Assembly: GCF_014648475.1 (NCBI RefSeq)
Contig: NZ_BMRE01000003.1
Span: 1-64,000, forward strand
Direction of reading: 5' to 3'
DNA from: Lentzea flava
Lineage (GTDB): Bacteria > Actinomycetota > Actinomycetes > Mycobacteriales > Pseudonocardiaceae
Length of the DNA stretch: 64,000 nucleotides
Position 1 is the stretch's first letter. Each line of letters opens with the position of its first letter. Positions 51,886-59,472 of the stretch are shown piece after piece. Both the position numbers and the translations under genes were made by a program. A model generated the notes under the pieces. It was given only the letters and a program-made list of their open reading frames with translations. It ran no database searches and was not told the DNA's origin.

Positions 51886-53265
51886 ATGCGGCGAACAACG
51901 GGGTTCGGGCTGCTGGCGGTGTGCGGGTTGCTGGCGGGGTGTCTGGGGCAGTCGCAGGAGGGTGATCAGGCGAGAAACGCCGACGCCAAGGAGATCACGC
52001 TGACGATCGTCGCCAACGCGGCCGAGGGCGGGAAGAACGCCAGAGGGGCGAACTGGCTGCGGAACTGGGTGATCCCGAAGTTCACCGAGCAGCAGAAGGC
52101 CAAGGGCGTCACCGCGACGATCAGGTTCGAGCAGAACGGCACCGGCGACGAGGACTACAAGACCAAGGTCGCGCTGGACCTCAAGACCGGCGGTGGTGGC
52201 GACATCATCGAGATCGACGGCATCTGGCTCGGCGAGTTCGCGCAGGCAGGCCAGATCAAGCCGCTGGACGAGGTCGTCGGCGACACCGGCTGGGACGGCT
52301 GGAACCAGATCCCCAAGGCCGTGCAGGGACTCGGCGAGTTCGATGGCAAGCGGTACGGCGTGCCGATGGGCACGGACGGACGAGTGCTGTTCTTCAACAA
52401 GAAGCTGTTCGCGCAGGCGGGGCTGCCCTCCGACTGGCAACCCAAGTCGTGGCAGGACGTGCTCGACGCGGGCGCGCGGCTGAAGACGTTGCCGGGCGTA
52501 TATCCCATCCAGCTCAACGCCGGCACCGCGATGGGCGAGGCCACGACCATGCAGGGTGTGCTGCCAGCGCTGGCCGGCACCGGCAAGCCCATCTACGACA
52601 ACGGGAAGTGGCAGGGGGATTCGCCAGGGCTGAAGGACGTTCTGGGGCTGTACCAGAAGATCTACGGCGGCGGTCTCGGCGATCCGGTGCTGCAGCAGGA
52701 GGCGGGCGGGCGCCAGCGGTCGTTCCAGCTGTTCAGCGAGAACAAGATCGGCATCCTGCTGGAGAGCGACTACTTCTGGCGTTCCGTCGTGGAACCGAAG
52801 AACGGCGTGGCGAAGATGGCCGACCGCGACACCGCCGTGGGCTGGGCGCTGGTCCCCGCTCGTCAGCCGGGTGCTGGCGTGGGCGGGCAGGATTTCGTGA
52901 GCATGTCCGGCGGTGGCGTGCGGGTGATCAACCCGAACACGAAGTACCCGAAGCAGGCGTGGGAGTTCATGAAGTTCCTCAACTCCAAGGAGGCCGTGAA
53001 GGAGTCGCTCGCGGGCACCGCGCAGACGACCCAGCGCCAGGACGTCAACGACGAGGTGCTCAAGGGCGACCCCATGCTGACGTTCATCTCGGAGAAGGTC
53101 CTGCCGATCACCCGCTACCGGCCGGGGCTCGCGAACTACCCGAAGGTGTCGGCGGCGTTGCAGCAGGCGACGGCGGACGTGGTGGCCGGCAGGAGTCCCG
53201 ACGAGGCGGCACGCGCCTACCGCGAGGCGTTGGTGAAGGCGGTCGGCGAGGAGAACGTTGGATAG
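51886..53265 (+). CDS. Carbohydrate ABC transporter substrate-binding lipoprotein (family 1)
   Basis: This 459-aa extracellular solute-binding protein has lipobox LLAGC and the family-1 pattern (KLFAQAGLP, PKSWQDVLDAG, EFMKFLNSKEA). It begins a four-gene CUT1-type importer. GTGGGGAGAT precedes ATG 51886. The sugar is not predictable. A short palindrome (ACCAGCTGGT, 51854-51863) lies in its promoter region. Confidence 0.9.
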   Translation: MRRTTGFGLLAVCGLLAGCLGQSQEGDQARNADAKEITLTIVANAAEGGKNARGANWLRNWVIPKFTEQQKAKGVTATIRFEQNGTGDEDYKTKVALDLKTGGGGDIIEIDGIWLGEFAQAGQIKPLDEVVGDTGWDGWNQIPKAVQGLGEFDGKRYGVPMGTDGRVLFFNKKLFAQAGLPSDWQPKSWQDVLDAGARLKTLPGVYPIQLNAGTAMGEATTMQGVLPALAGTGKPIYDNGKWQGDSPGLKDVLGLYQKIYGGGLGDPVLQQEAGGRQRSFQLFSENKIGILLESDYFWRSVVEPKNGVAKMADRDTAVGWALVPARQPGAGVGGQDFVSMSGGGVRVINPNTKYPKQAWEFMKFLNSKEAVKESLAGTAQTTQRQDVNDEVLKGDPMLTFISEKVLPITRYRPGLANYPKVSAALQQATADVVAGRSPDEAARAYREALVKAVGEENVG

Positions 53266-54124
53266 CGCCGGCCTGGGCGTCCGGCGCGGCCTCGCGTTCG
53301 TCGCGCCCGCGCTGGTGCTGATCGGGATCTTCCTGGTCTTCCCCGCGCTGTGGACGCTCTACATCGGCATCACGAACTACCAGCTCACCGGGCCCGCGGC
53401 GGCGAACCCGCAGGTCGTCGGGCTGGAGAACGTGCTCAACGCCGTGCGCGACCCGCTGTTCACCAACTCGGTGTGGCTGACGGCGTTGTTCGTGCTGTTC
53501 TCCGCGGTCATCGGGCAGAACGCGCTCGGCTTCGGGCTCGCGTGGCTGCTGCGGCCGGCGAACCGGTGGCTGCGGCGGACGATCGAGGGGCTCGTGCTGC
53601 TCTCGTGGATCCTGCCCGGCACCGTCGTGGCTTTCCTGTGGTTCGCCGTCCTCAGCCGCGACACGGGCACGCTCGGCGTGCTGCTGGGCTCGCCAGAGAC
53701 GTCGTGGCTGGTCGAGTACCCGATGACCAGCCTGATCATCTTCAACGTCTGGCGCGGCACGGCGTTCTCGATGCTGCTCTACACCTCGGCGCTGGCCGCG
53801 GTGCCGCCCTCGCAGCTCGAGACCGCGCGGCTGGTCGGCGCGTCGGGCTGGCAGACCGTGCGGGACGTGGTGTTCCCGCACATCCGCGGGCACGTGCTCA
53901 CCAACACGTTGCTGATCAGCCTGTGGACCGCCAACGACTTCACGCCGTTCCTGCTGACCTCCGGGGGCCCGAACCACCGGTCCGAGGTGCTGCCGGTGCT
54001 CATCTACCGGCAGGCGCTGGAGGGCGGCGAGCTCGGGTACGCGTCCGCGATGTCGTTGCTGCTGCTGGTGGGCAACCTGGTGATCGCGCTGGTGTACCTG
54101 CGACTGTTGCGGAGGCGTGCGTGA
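53258..54124 (+). CDS. Sugar ABC permease (MalF/UgpA-like)
   Basis: This 288-aa permease has six TM helices and an EAA loop (ETARLVGASGWQTVRDVVFPHIRG). The start is TTG 53258, with AGGAG 6 nt upstream, overlapping the binding-protein stop by 8 nt. CUT1 family. It pairs with the next permease. Confidence 0.88.
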   Translation: MDSAGLGVRRGLAFVAPALVLIGIFLVFPALWTLYIGITNYQLTGPAAANPQVVGLENVLNAVRDPLFTNSVWLTALFVLFSAVIGQNALGFGLAWLLRPANRWLRRTIEGLVLLSWILPGTVVAFLWFAVLSRDTGTLGVLLGSPETSWLVEYPMTSLIIFNVWRGTAFSMLLYTSALAAVPPSQLETARLVGASGWQTVRDVVFPHIRGHVLTNTLLISLWTANDFTPFLLTSGGPNHRSEVLPVLIYRQALEGGELGYASAMSLLLLVGNLVIALVYLRLLRRRA

Positions 54125-54942
54125 GTCCTCTGTGGATGGTGCGGCGGATCGGCTTCTACGTGCTGATCACGATGGTGCTGGCGTTCTTCGCGGTGCCGAT
54201 GCTGTGGCTGGCCTCTGCGCCGTTCGACTCCAAGCCCGGCCTCGGGTTGCGGTGGCCGGACTGGACACTGCGCAACGTGACGGCGACCTTCGACCACCCG
54301 TTCACGTTGTCGTCGCTGGTGAACTCGCTGATCCTGTGCTCGGTCGCCACGGTGGTGACGACCGTGCTCGCGGCGCTGGCGGCCTACGCGTTGTCGCGGG
54401 TGCGGATGCCCGGCCGGGATCTGCTGCTGTACCTGCTGTTGTTGCTGTCGTCCGTGGTGACCGGCACGGCCGCGATGGTGCCGATCTTCGTGATGATGCT
54501 GCAGCTCGGCCTGATCAACTCGCAGTTCGGGACGGCGCTGGTGATCGCGGGCGGCATGCTGCCCGCCGCCATCTTCATCCTGAAGGACTTCATGGACGCC
54601 GTGCCGCGCTCGTACGAGGAGTCGGCGCGGGTGTTCGGCGCCTCGCCGCGCCAGGTGCTGAGCCACGTCGTGCTGCCCGTCGCGCGGCCGGGGGTGGCCA
54701 CGATCTTCGTCTGGGCGTTCGTCAACGCCTGGGGCAACTTCCTGCTGCCGTTCCTGCTGCTGCGCGACGTCGGTCAGCAACCGGCGGCGGTGCTGCTGCG
54801 CACCCTGTACGACGAGGGCGGCAGCGCCAACCTGAGGGTGATCCCGGTGTTCTCGCTGCTGTACTCGATCCCGGTGGTCGTGCTGTACCTGTTCGTGAGC
54901 AAGCGGTACGGGTTCCGATTCCACGGAGGCATCAAGAGCTGA
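54121..54942 (+). CDS. Sugar ABC permease (MalG/UgpE-like)
   Basis: This 273-aa permease has an EAA loop (EESARVFGASPRQVLSHVVLPVARPG) and ends with the typical SKRYGFRFHGGIKS tail close to the KG-type end of MalG-like permeases. GTG 54121 overlaps the previous stop (GTGA). Confidence 0.9.
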   Translation: MSPLWMVRRIGFYVLITMVLAFFAVPMLWLASAPFDSKPGLGLRWPDWTLRNVTATFDHPFTLSSLVNSLILCSVATVVTTVLAALAAYALSRVRMPGRDLLLYLLLLLSSVVTGTAAMVPIFVMMLQLGLINSQFGTALVIAGGMLPAAIFILKDFMDAVPRSYEESARVFGASPRQVLSHVVLPVARPGVATIFVWAFVNAWGNFLLPFLLLRDVGQQPAAVLLRTLYDEGGSANLRVIPVFSLLYSIPVVVLYLFVSKRYGFRFHGGIKS

Positions 54943-55925
54943 TGGCGGGCATCACGATCGCCGGTCTGTCCACCGTGTACCCCAACGGGGTGCGGGCGGT
55001 GGACGCGCTGGACCTCGACATCCTCGACGGCGAGTTGTTCGCCCTGCTCGGCCCGTCGGGTTGTGGCAAGACCACGCTGCTGCGCACGATCGCTGGGCTC
55101 GAAGGCGCCTCCGCAGGCGACGTGTCGATCGGCTCGCGGGTCGTCACGCGGCTGCCGCCCGGTGACCGCCGGGTCGCGATGGTGTTCCAGGACTACGCGT
55201 TGTTCCCGCACATGACGGTGGCGGAGAACATCGCCTATCCGTTGCGGGTGCGGGGTGTCGCGAAGCCGGTGCAGCAGGAGACCGCGGTGCGCACGGCGGG
55301 CGGGCTCAGCCTGGGAGCGTTGCTGGACCGGCGGCCGGGCCAGCTCTCCGGCGGGCAGCAACAACGGGCGGCGCTGGCCCGTGCCGTCGCCGCCTCGGCC
55401 GAGGTGCTGTTGCTGGACGAGCCGTTGTCCAACCTGGACGCGCGGTTGCGGCTGGAAGCACGGACGTTCCTGAAGAAGCTGCAGCGGGAGCTGGAGCTGA
55501 CGACGGTGTTCGTGACGCACGACCAGGCCGAGGCGCTGGCGCTGGCCGACCGGATCGCGGTGATGGACGCCGGGCGGATCCGGCAGCTCGGGACACCGCG
55601 CGAGGTGTTCCAGCGCCCCGCGGACACGTTCGTCGCCAACTTCATCGGCTCGACGCCCATGAACCTGGTGCCGCGCGGCGCGGAGATCGTGGGTGTGCGG
55701 CCCGAGTACCTGAAGCCCGCCGCGGAGGGTCTCTTCACCGGCACGGTGTCCATTGTGGAAAACCTCGGCGTGACCTCGCTGGTGACGCTGGACTGCGGCG
55801 AGGACCAGATCGGCTACGTCGTGCCGGAGGACGAGGAGCCCGAGATCGGCACCGTGGTGACGGTGGACGCCCCGCCCGCACGCGTTCTGCGCTATGACAA
55901 GGAGACCGGCCTACTCGTGAGGTGA
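54942..55925 (+). CDS. Sugar ABC transporter ATPase (MalK/UgpC-like)
   Basis: This 327-aa ATPase has Walker A GPSGCGKTT, Q-loop QDYALFPHMTV, signature LSGGQQQR and Walker B LLLDEPLSNLDA. A shortened C-terminal TOBE region (ends near LLVR) distinguishes it from ~370-aa MsiK/UgpC proteins. ATG 54942 overlaps the permease stop by 1 nt (TGATG). Having a dedicated ATPase is notable because many actinomycete CUT1 importers share MsiK. Confidence 0.9.
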   Translation: MAGITIAGLSTVYPNGVRAVDALDLDILDGELFALLGPSGCGKTTLLRTIAGLEGASAGDVSIGSRVVTRLPPGDRRVAMVFQDYALFPHMTVAENIAYPLRVRGVAKPVQQETAVRTAGGLSLGALLDRRPGQLSGGQQQRAALARAVAASAEVLLLDEPLSNLDARLRLEARTFLKKLQRELELTTVFVTHDQAEALALADRIAVMDAGRIRQLGTPREVFQRPADTFVANFIGSTPMNLVPRGAEIVGVRPEYLKPAAEGLFTGTVSIVENLGVTSLVTLDCGEDQIGYVVPEDEEPEIGTVVTVDAPPARVLRYDKETGLLVR

Positions 55926-55929
55926 CGCG

Positions 55930-56616
55930 ATGTTCCAGAACGACGGCTACGAGACGCACTCCAGCGTGCTCGCCCCGGCCAAGTTCGAGGCCCTGGCGGC
56001 GCATTTCGAGGCCAAGCTGGCGGCCTTGCCCGCAGGGCGGCGGCCGGAACACATGGATGTGCCGCACCTGACCGACCCGGCGCTGTTCGAGTGGCTGCTG
56101 GACGCGGACGTGCTCGACCTCGTCGAGTCGCTGATCGGCCCGGACATCGCACTCTTCTCGTCGCACTTCATCTGCAAGCCCGCCGGCGACGGCAAGCCCG
56201 TGCCGTGGCACCAGGACGCACACTTCTGGCGCGACACCATCGACCCGGCGGGCGACGCCATCACCGTCTGGCTCGCCATCGACCCGTCGACGGTCGAGAA
56301 CGGCTGCCTGCGCGTGATCCCCGGCAGCCACCTCGCGGCCGTCTCCCACCACGGCACCGACGACTGGTTCTTCAACCAAGAGACCTCGGTCGACGAGTCG
56401 CTCGCCGTGGACGTGGAGCTGGAGCGCGGCGCGTGCAGCATCCACTCGGCCATGCTCGTGCACGGCAGCCCGCCGAACCACAGCACCAAGCGCCGCTGCG
56501 GCTACACCATGCGGTACGTGCCGACCACCGTCCGGTTCCTGAAGGCGGGCGATCATCGGATCTATCTGGCGCGCGGACGTGACCACGCGGGCAACGTCTA
56601 CGCCCCGGTGCCCTGA
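55930..56616 (+). CDS. Phytanoyl-CoA dioxygenase (PhyH) family Fe(II)/2-oxoglutarate oxygenase
   Basis: This 228-aa protein has the facial triad: WHQD with His94 and Asp96, and distal His178 in LVHGSPPN. Arg in RRCGYTMRY binds 2-oxoglutarate. Length and layout fit small bacterial PhyH oxygenases of secondary metabolism and phosphonate or amine catabolism. It starts 4 nt after the ATPase stop, so its substrate may be what the importer brings in. Confidence 0.88.
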   Translation: MFQNDGYETHSSVLAPAKFEALAAHFEAKLAALPAGRRPEHMDVPHLTDPALFEWLLDADVLDLVESLIGPDIALFSSHFICKPAGDGKPVPWHQDAHFWRDTIDPAGDAITVWLAIDPSTVENGCLRVIPGSHLAAVSHHGTDDWFFNQETSVDESLAVDVELERGACSIHSAMLVHGSPPNHSTKRRCGYTMRYVPTTVRFLKAGDHRIYLARGRDHAGNVYAPVP

Positions 56617-56630
56617 CAGGAGAATGGTCT

Positions 56631-56644
56631 GATCCAGCTGGATC
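56631..56644. promoter_or_regulatory. 14-bp perfect palindrome, candidate operator
   Basis: GATCCAGCTGGATC starts 14 nt after the PhyH stop and lies 73 nt before the next start. It has no loop, so it looks like a protein-binding site rather than a terminator. Confidence 0.4.
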
Positions 56645-56687
56645 GATCCTCCACCTTGACCGGTCAGCGAGCCGGACATAGCGTACG

Positions 56688-56701
56688 GGAAAGCGCTTTC
56701 C
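56688..56701. promoter_or_regulatory. LacI-type operator upstream of the NMT1/SsuABC-like importer
   Basis: GGAAAGCGCTTTCC is a perfect 14-bp palindrome with the central CG common to LacI-family sites. It is 15 nt before GTG 56717. The same 14 bp recurs at 59419-59432. Confidence 0.7.
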
Positions 56702-56716
56702 GACGTAGGGAGCACC

Positions 56717-57538
56717 GTGAAACCGGTTTCGGGGGACCGCTGGCGTGGTGTGGCCGAGCGATCGTGGCGTCCGGCCGCGCTGCTCGCCGCCTGCCTGGTG
56801 ATCTGGCACCTCATCACCGTCACCGGCCTCGTCGAGGCCTACCTGGTGCCGTCGCCGGCCAGGACGTTCGACCTCCTCGTCGACAAGTGGTCCTACCTCT
56901 GGGGCCACACGTGGGTCACCACGTACGAGACGATCCTCGGCTTCGTCATCGCGGGCGTCCTCGGCGTGCTGGTGGCCGTCGCGATGGTCTACTCGCGGAC
57001 CGTCGAGAGCACCGCCTACCCGATCCTGCTGTTCGCGCAGGTCATCCCGAAGATCGCCATCGCGCCGCTGTTCGTGGTGTGGCTCGGCTTCGGCTTCGAG
57101 CCCAAGGTGATCGTCGCCGTGCTGATGGCGTTCTTCCCGGTCGTCATCTCCACGGTCACCGGTCTCAAGTCGGTCGACGCCGAGATGCTGGAGCTCGCGG
57201 CCACGATGGGCGGCGGCCCGGTCAAGACGTTCGTGAAGATCCGCTTCCCGGCCGCGCTCCCGCACCTGTTCGCGGGGCTGAAGGTCGCCGTGACGCTGGC
57301 CGTGACCGGTGCCGTCGTCGGCGAGTTCGTCGGCTCCAACGAAGGCCTCGGGTACGTGATCCTGCAGGCCAACGGCAACATGGACACCCCGATGCTGTTC
57401 GCAGGCCTGATCGTCATCTCGGTGGTCGGCATCCTCCTCTTCCTCCTGCTCGACCTCGCCGAGCAGCTGATGCTGCCGTGGCACTCCAGCAGGCGTGGCG
57501 CCGCCGTCACAACCCTTCTCGCGAAAGGTGGGACATGA
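56717..57538 (+). CDS. ABC permease (SsuC/TauC/ThiX-like)
   Basis: This 273-aa permease has six TM helices and the LELAATMGGGPVKTFVKIRFPAALPHLFAGLK loop of the nitrate/sulfonate/pyrimidine permease group. GTG 56717 lies 15 nt after the palindromic operator. It heads a three-gene importer (permease, binding protein, ATPase). Confidence 0.9.
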   Translation: MKPVSGDRWRGVAERSWRPAALLAACLVIWHLITVTGLVEAYLVPSPARTFDLLVDKWSYLWGHTWVTTYETILGFVIAGVLGVLVAVAMVYSRTVESTAYPILLFAQVIPKIAIAPLFVVWLGFGFEPKVIVAVLMAFFPVVISTVTGLKSVDAEMLELAATMGGGPVKTFVKIRFPAALPHLFAGLKVAVTLAVTGAVVGEFVGSNEGLGYVILQANGNMDTPMLFAGLIVISVVGILLFLLLDLAEQLMLPWHSSRRGAAVTTLLAKGGT

Positions 57539-58539
57539 AGAAACTGCTCGCAGGCCTTCTCCCCGCGTTGCTGGTGGTTGCCGCCTGCGGTGGTGGCGGC
57601 GGTGGCACCGCGCAAAGCGGTGAGGCCAAAGAGGTCACGCTGACCCTCAACTGGTACCCGTACGGCGAGCACGCGCCGTTCTACTACGGGGTCAAGCAGG
57701 GCATCTTCGACAAGCACGGCATCAAGCTCAAGATCCAGGCCGGCCAGGGCTCCGGCAAGACCGTCCAGGCGACCGGCGCCGGCCAGACCGACTTCGGCTG
57801 GGCCGACACGTCCGCGCTCGCCACCGCCGTGGAGCAGGGCGTGCCGGTGAAGAGCGTCGGCGTGTTCCTGCAGACCACGCCCGCGTCCGTGCAGTTCTTC
57901 AGCGAGAAGAACATCAAGAAGCCGGAGGACCTCAAGGGCAAGTCGGTCGCCACGACCGCGGGTGACGCGCTGACCAAGACGTTCCCCGCGTTCCTGAAGC
58001 AGAACGGCATGCAGGAGTCGGACGTCTCCATCCAGAACATCGACCCCGCCGGGAAGATGGCCGCGGTCATCTCCGGGCGGACCGACGTGTTGCTGGGCTT
58101 CGCGTCCGACCAGGGCCCGACGATCAAGGAGAAGTCCGGCAAGGACGTGGGCTACCTCCGGTTCTCCGAGTTCGGGCTGAACTACTTCAGCAACGGGCTG
58201 CTCACCGGCAAGGCCATGCTGCAGAAGGATCCCGAGCTGGTGAAGAAGATGGTCGCGGCGACGCAGGAGGCGTGGAGCGCGGCCGAGAAGGCGCCGGAGG
58301 CCGCTGCCGAGTCGATGAAGGGCGCCGCCGAGCAGCTGCCGTCGCCGACCGTCGTGCTGGAGCAGTTCAAGACGACGCTCGCGTTGCTGCACACCGACGC
58401 CACGAAGGACAAGGCGCCGGGCGTCAACACCGCGGACGACTGGAAGAAGACGATCGACACGTTCCAGAAGACCGGGATCATCAAGGAAGCCTCCGAACCG
58501 TCTGCGTATTGGGAGGAAAGCGTGGCTCCGAAGGGATGA
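57535..58539 (+). CDS. NMT1/THI5-like ABC substrate-binding lipoprotein
   Basis: This 334-aa lipoprotein (lipobox VAAC, then a Gly6 run) has the NMT1/THI5 pattern LTLNWYPYGEHAPFYYGVKQGIFDKHGI. Relatives bind thiamine pyrimidines, riboflavin precursors, nitrate or sulfonates. ATG 57535 overlaps the permease stop. The operator context with a sugar dehydrogenase makes a vitamin-only role less sure. Confidence 0.88.
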   Translation: MKKLLAGLLPALLVVAACGGGGGGTAQSGEAKEVTLTLNWYPYGEHAPFYYGVKQGIFDKHGIKLKIQAGQGSGKTVQATGAGQTDFGWADTSALATAVEQGVPVKSVGVFLQTTPASVQFFSEKNIKKPEDLKGKSVATTAGDALTKTFPAFLKQNGMQESDVSIQNIDPAGKMAAVISGRTDVLLGFASDQGPTIKEKSGKDVGYLRFSEFGLNYFSNGLLTGKAMLQKDPELVKKMVAATQEAWSAAEKAPEAAAESMKGAAEQLPSPTVVLEQFKTTLALLHTDATKDKAPGVNTADDWKKTIDTFQKTGIIKEASEPSAYWEESVAPKG

Positions 58540-59327
58540 GCACAACTTTGGGAACCACCTCCGCCGTCGCGATCAACGACGTCTCCGTGCGCTTCCGGTC
58601 GAAGCGCGCGGAGACCACCGCGATCGAGCAGGTCTCGCTCGACGTCGCACCGGGCGAGTTCGTGTCCATCGTCGGCCCGTCCGGCTGCGGCAAGTCGACG
58701 TTGCTGAAGCTGGTGTCGGGACTGCTGCGACCGTCATCGGGCTCGGTCACGTTGCTGGGCGAGCAGGTGCGCGGGCCGCGGCACGACATCGGGTTCGTGT
58801 TCCAGCGGGCGGCGCTGCTCGAATGGCGCTCCGCGCGGCGCAACATCCTGCTGCAGGCCGAGATGCGGGGCATGAGCTCGGCGGAGGCGGGCAGGCGCGC
58901 CGACGAGCTCATCGAGATGACCGGGCTCACCGGCTTCGAGAACGCCCTGCCGCACGAGCTGTCCGGTGGCATGCAGCAGCGCGTGGCGTTGTGCCGCGCG
59001 TTGCTGCACCAGCCGCGAGTGCTGCTGATGGACGAACCGTTCGGCGCGCTGGACGCGTTGACGCGCGAGCAGATGAACGTCGAGCTGCATCGGGTGTGGC
59101 GGGAGACCGGCACGACGGTGCTGCTCGTGACGCACTCGATCGCGGAGTCGGTGTACCTGGCGAACCGGGTGATCGTGCTGACGCAGCGTCCCGCGCTGGT
59201 CAAGGAGGTCATCGACGTCGAGTTGCCGGGCGAGCGCGACTACTCCGCGACGATGGCTCGTCCGGAGTTCGCGGCGGCGACTGCGCGCATCCGGGATCTC
59301 CTGGGAGCCGTGACGGGGCACGATTGA
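58536..59327 (+). CDS. ABC ATPase (SsuB/TauB-like)
   Basis: This 263-aa ATPase has Walker A GPSGCGKST, signature LSGGMQQR, Walker B LLMDEPFGALDALTREQM and H-loop THSIAESVYL. This set is characteristic of the SsuB/TauB group. ATG 58536 overlaps the binding-protein stop (ATGA). It completes the importer with the two upstream genes. Confidence 0.92.
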   Translation: MSTTLGTTSAVAINDVSVRFRSKRAETTAIEQVSLDVAPGEFVSIVGPSGCGKSTLLKLVSGLLRPSSGSVTLLGEQVRGPRHDIGFVFQRAALLEWRSARRNILLQAEMRGMSSAEAGRRADELIEMTGLTGFENALPHELSGGMQQRVALCRALLHQPRVLLMDEPFGALDALTREQMNVELHRVWRETGTTVLLVTHSIAESVYLANRVIVLTQRPALVKEVIDVELPGERDYSATMARPEFAAATARIRDLLGAVTGHD

Positions 59328-59417
59328 GTTCCGGTGGGACATACGCCGTTGGTGCGTGAAAGGTCGGAGGGGTTGTAACCGGTCCATCGGCTGGGTAGAT
59401 TCCGGTCACCGTCGCCA

Positions 59418-59433
59418 CGGAAAGCGCTTTCCG
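59418..59433. promoter_or_regulatory. LacI-type operator upstream of the sugar dehydrogenase
   Basis: CGGAAAGCGCTTTCCG, a 16-bp palindrome with the same 14-bp core as 56688-56701. It lies 39 nt before ATG 59473. Confidence 0.7.
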
Positions 59434-59472
59434 CTGCCGTGCTGCCACGGCCTGGCCCACAGGGTGGTGGGG

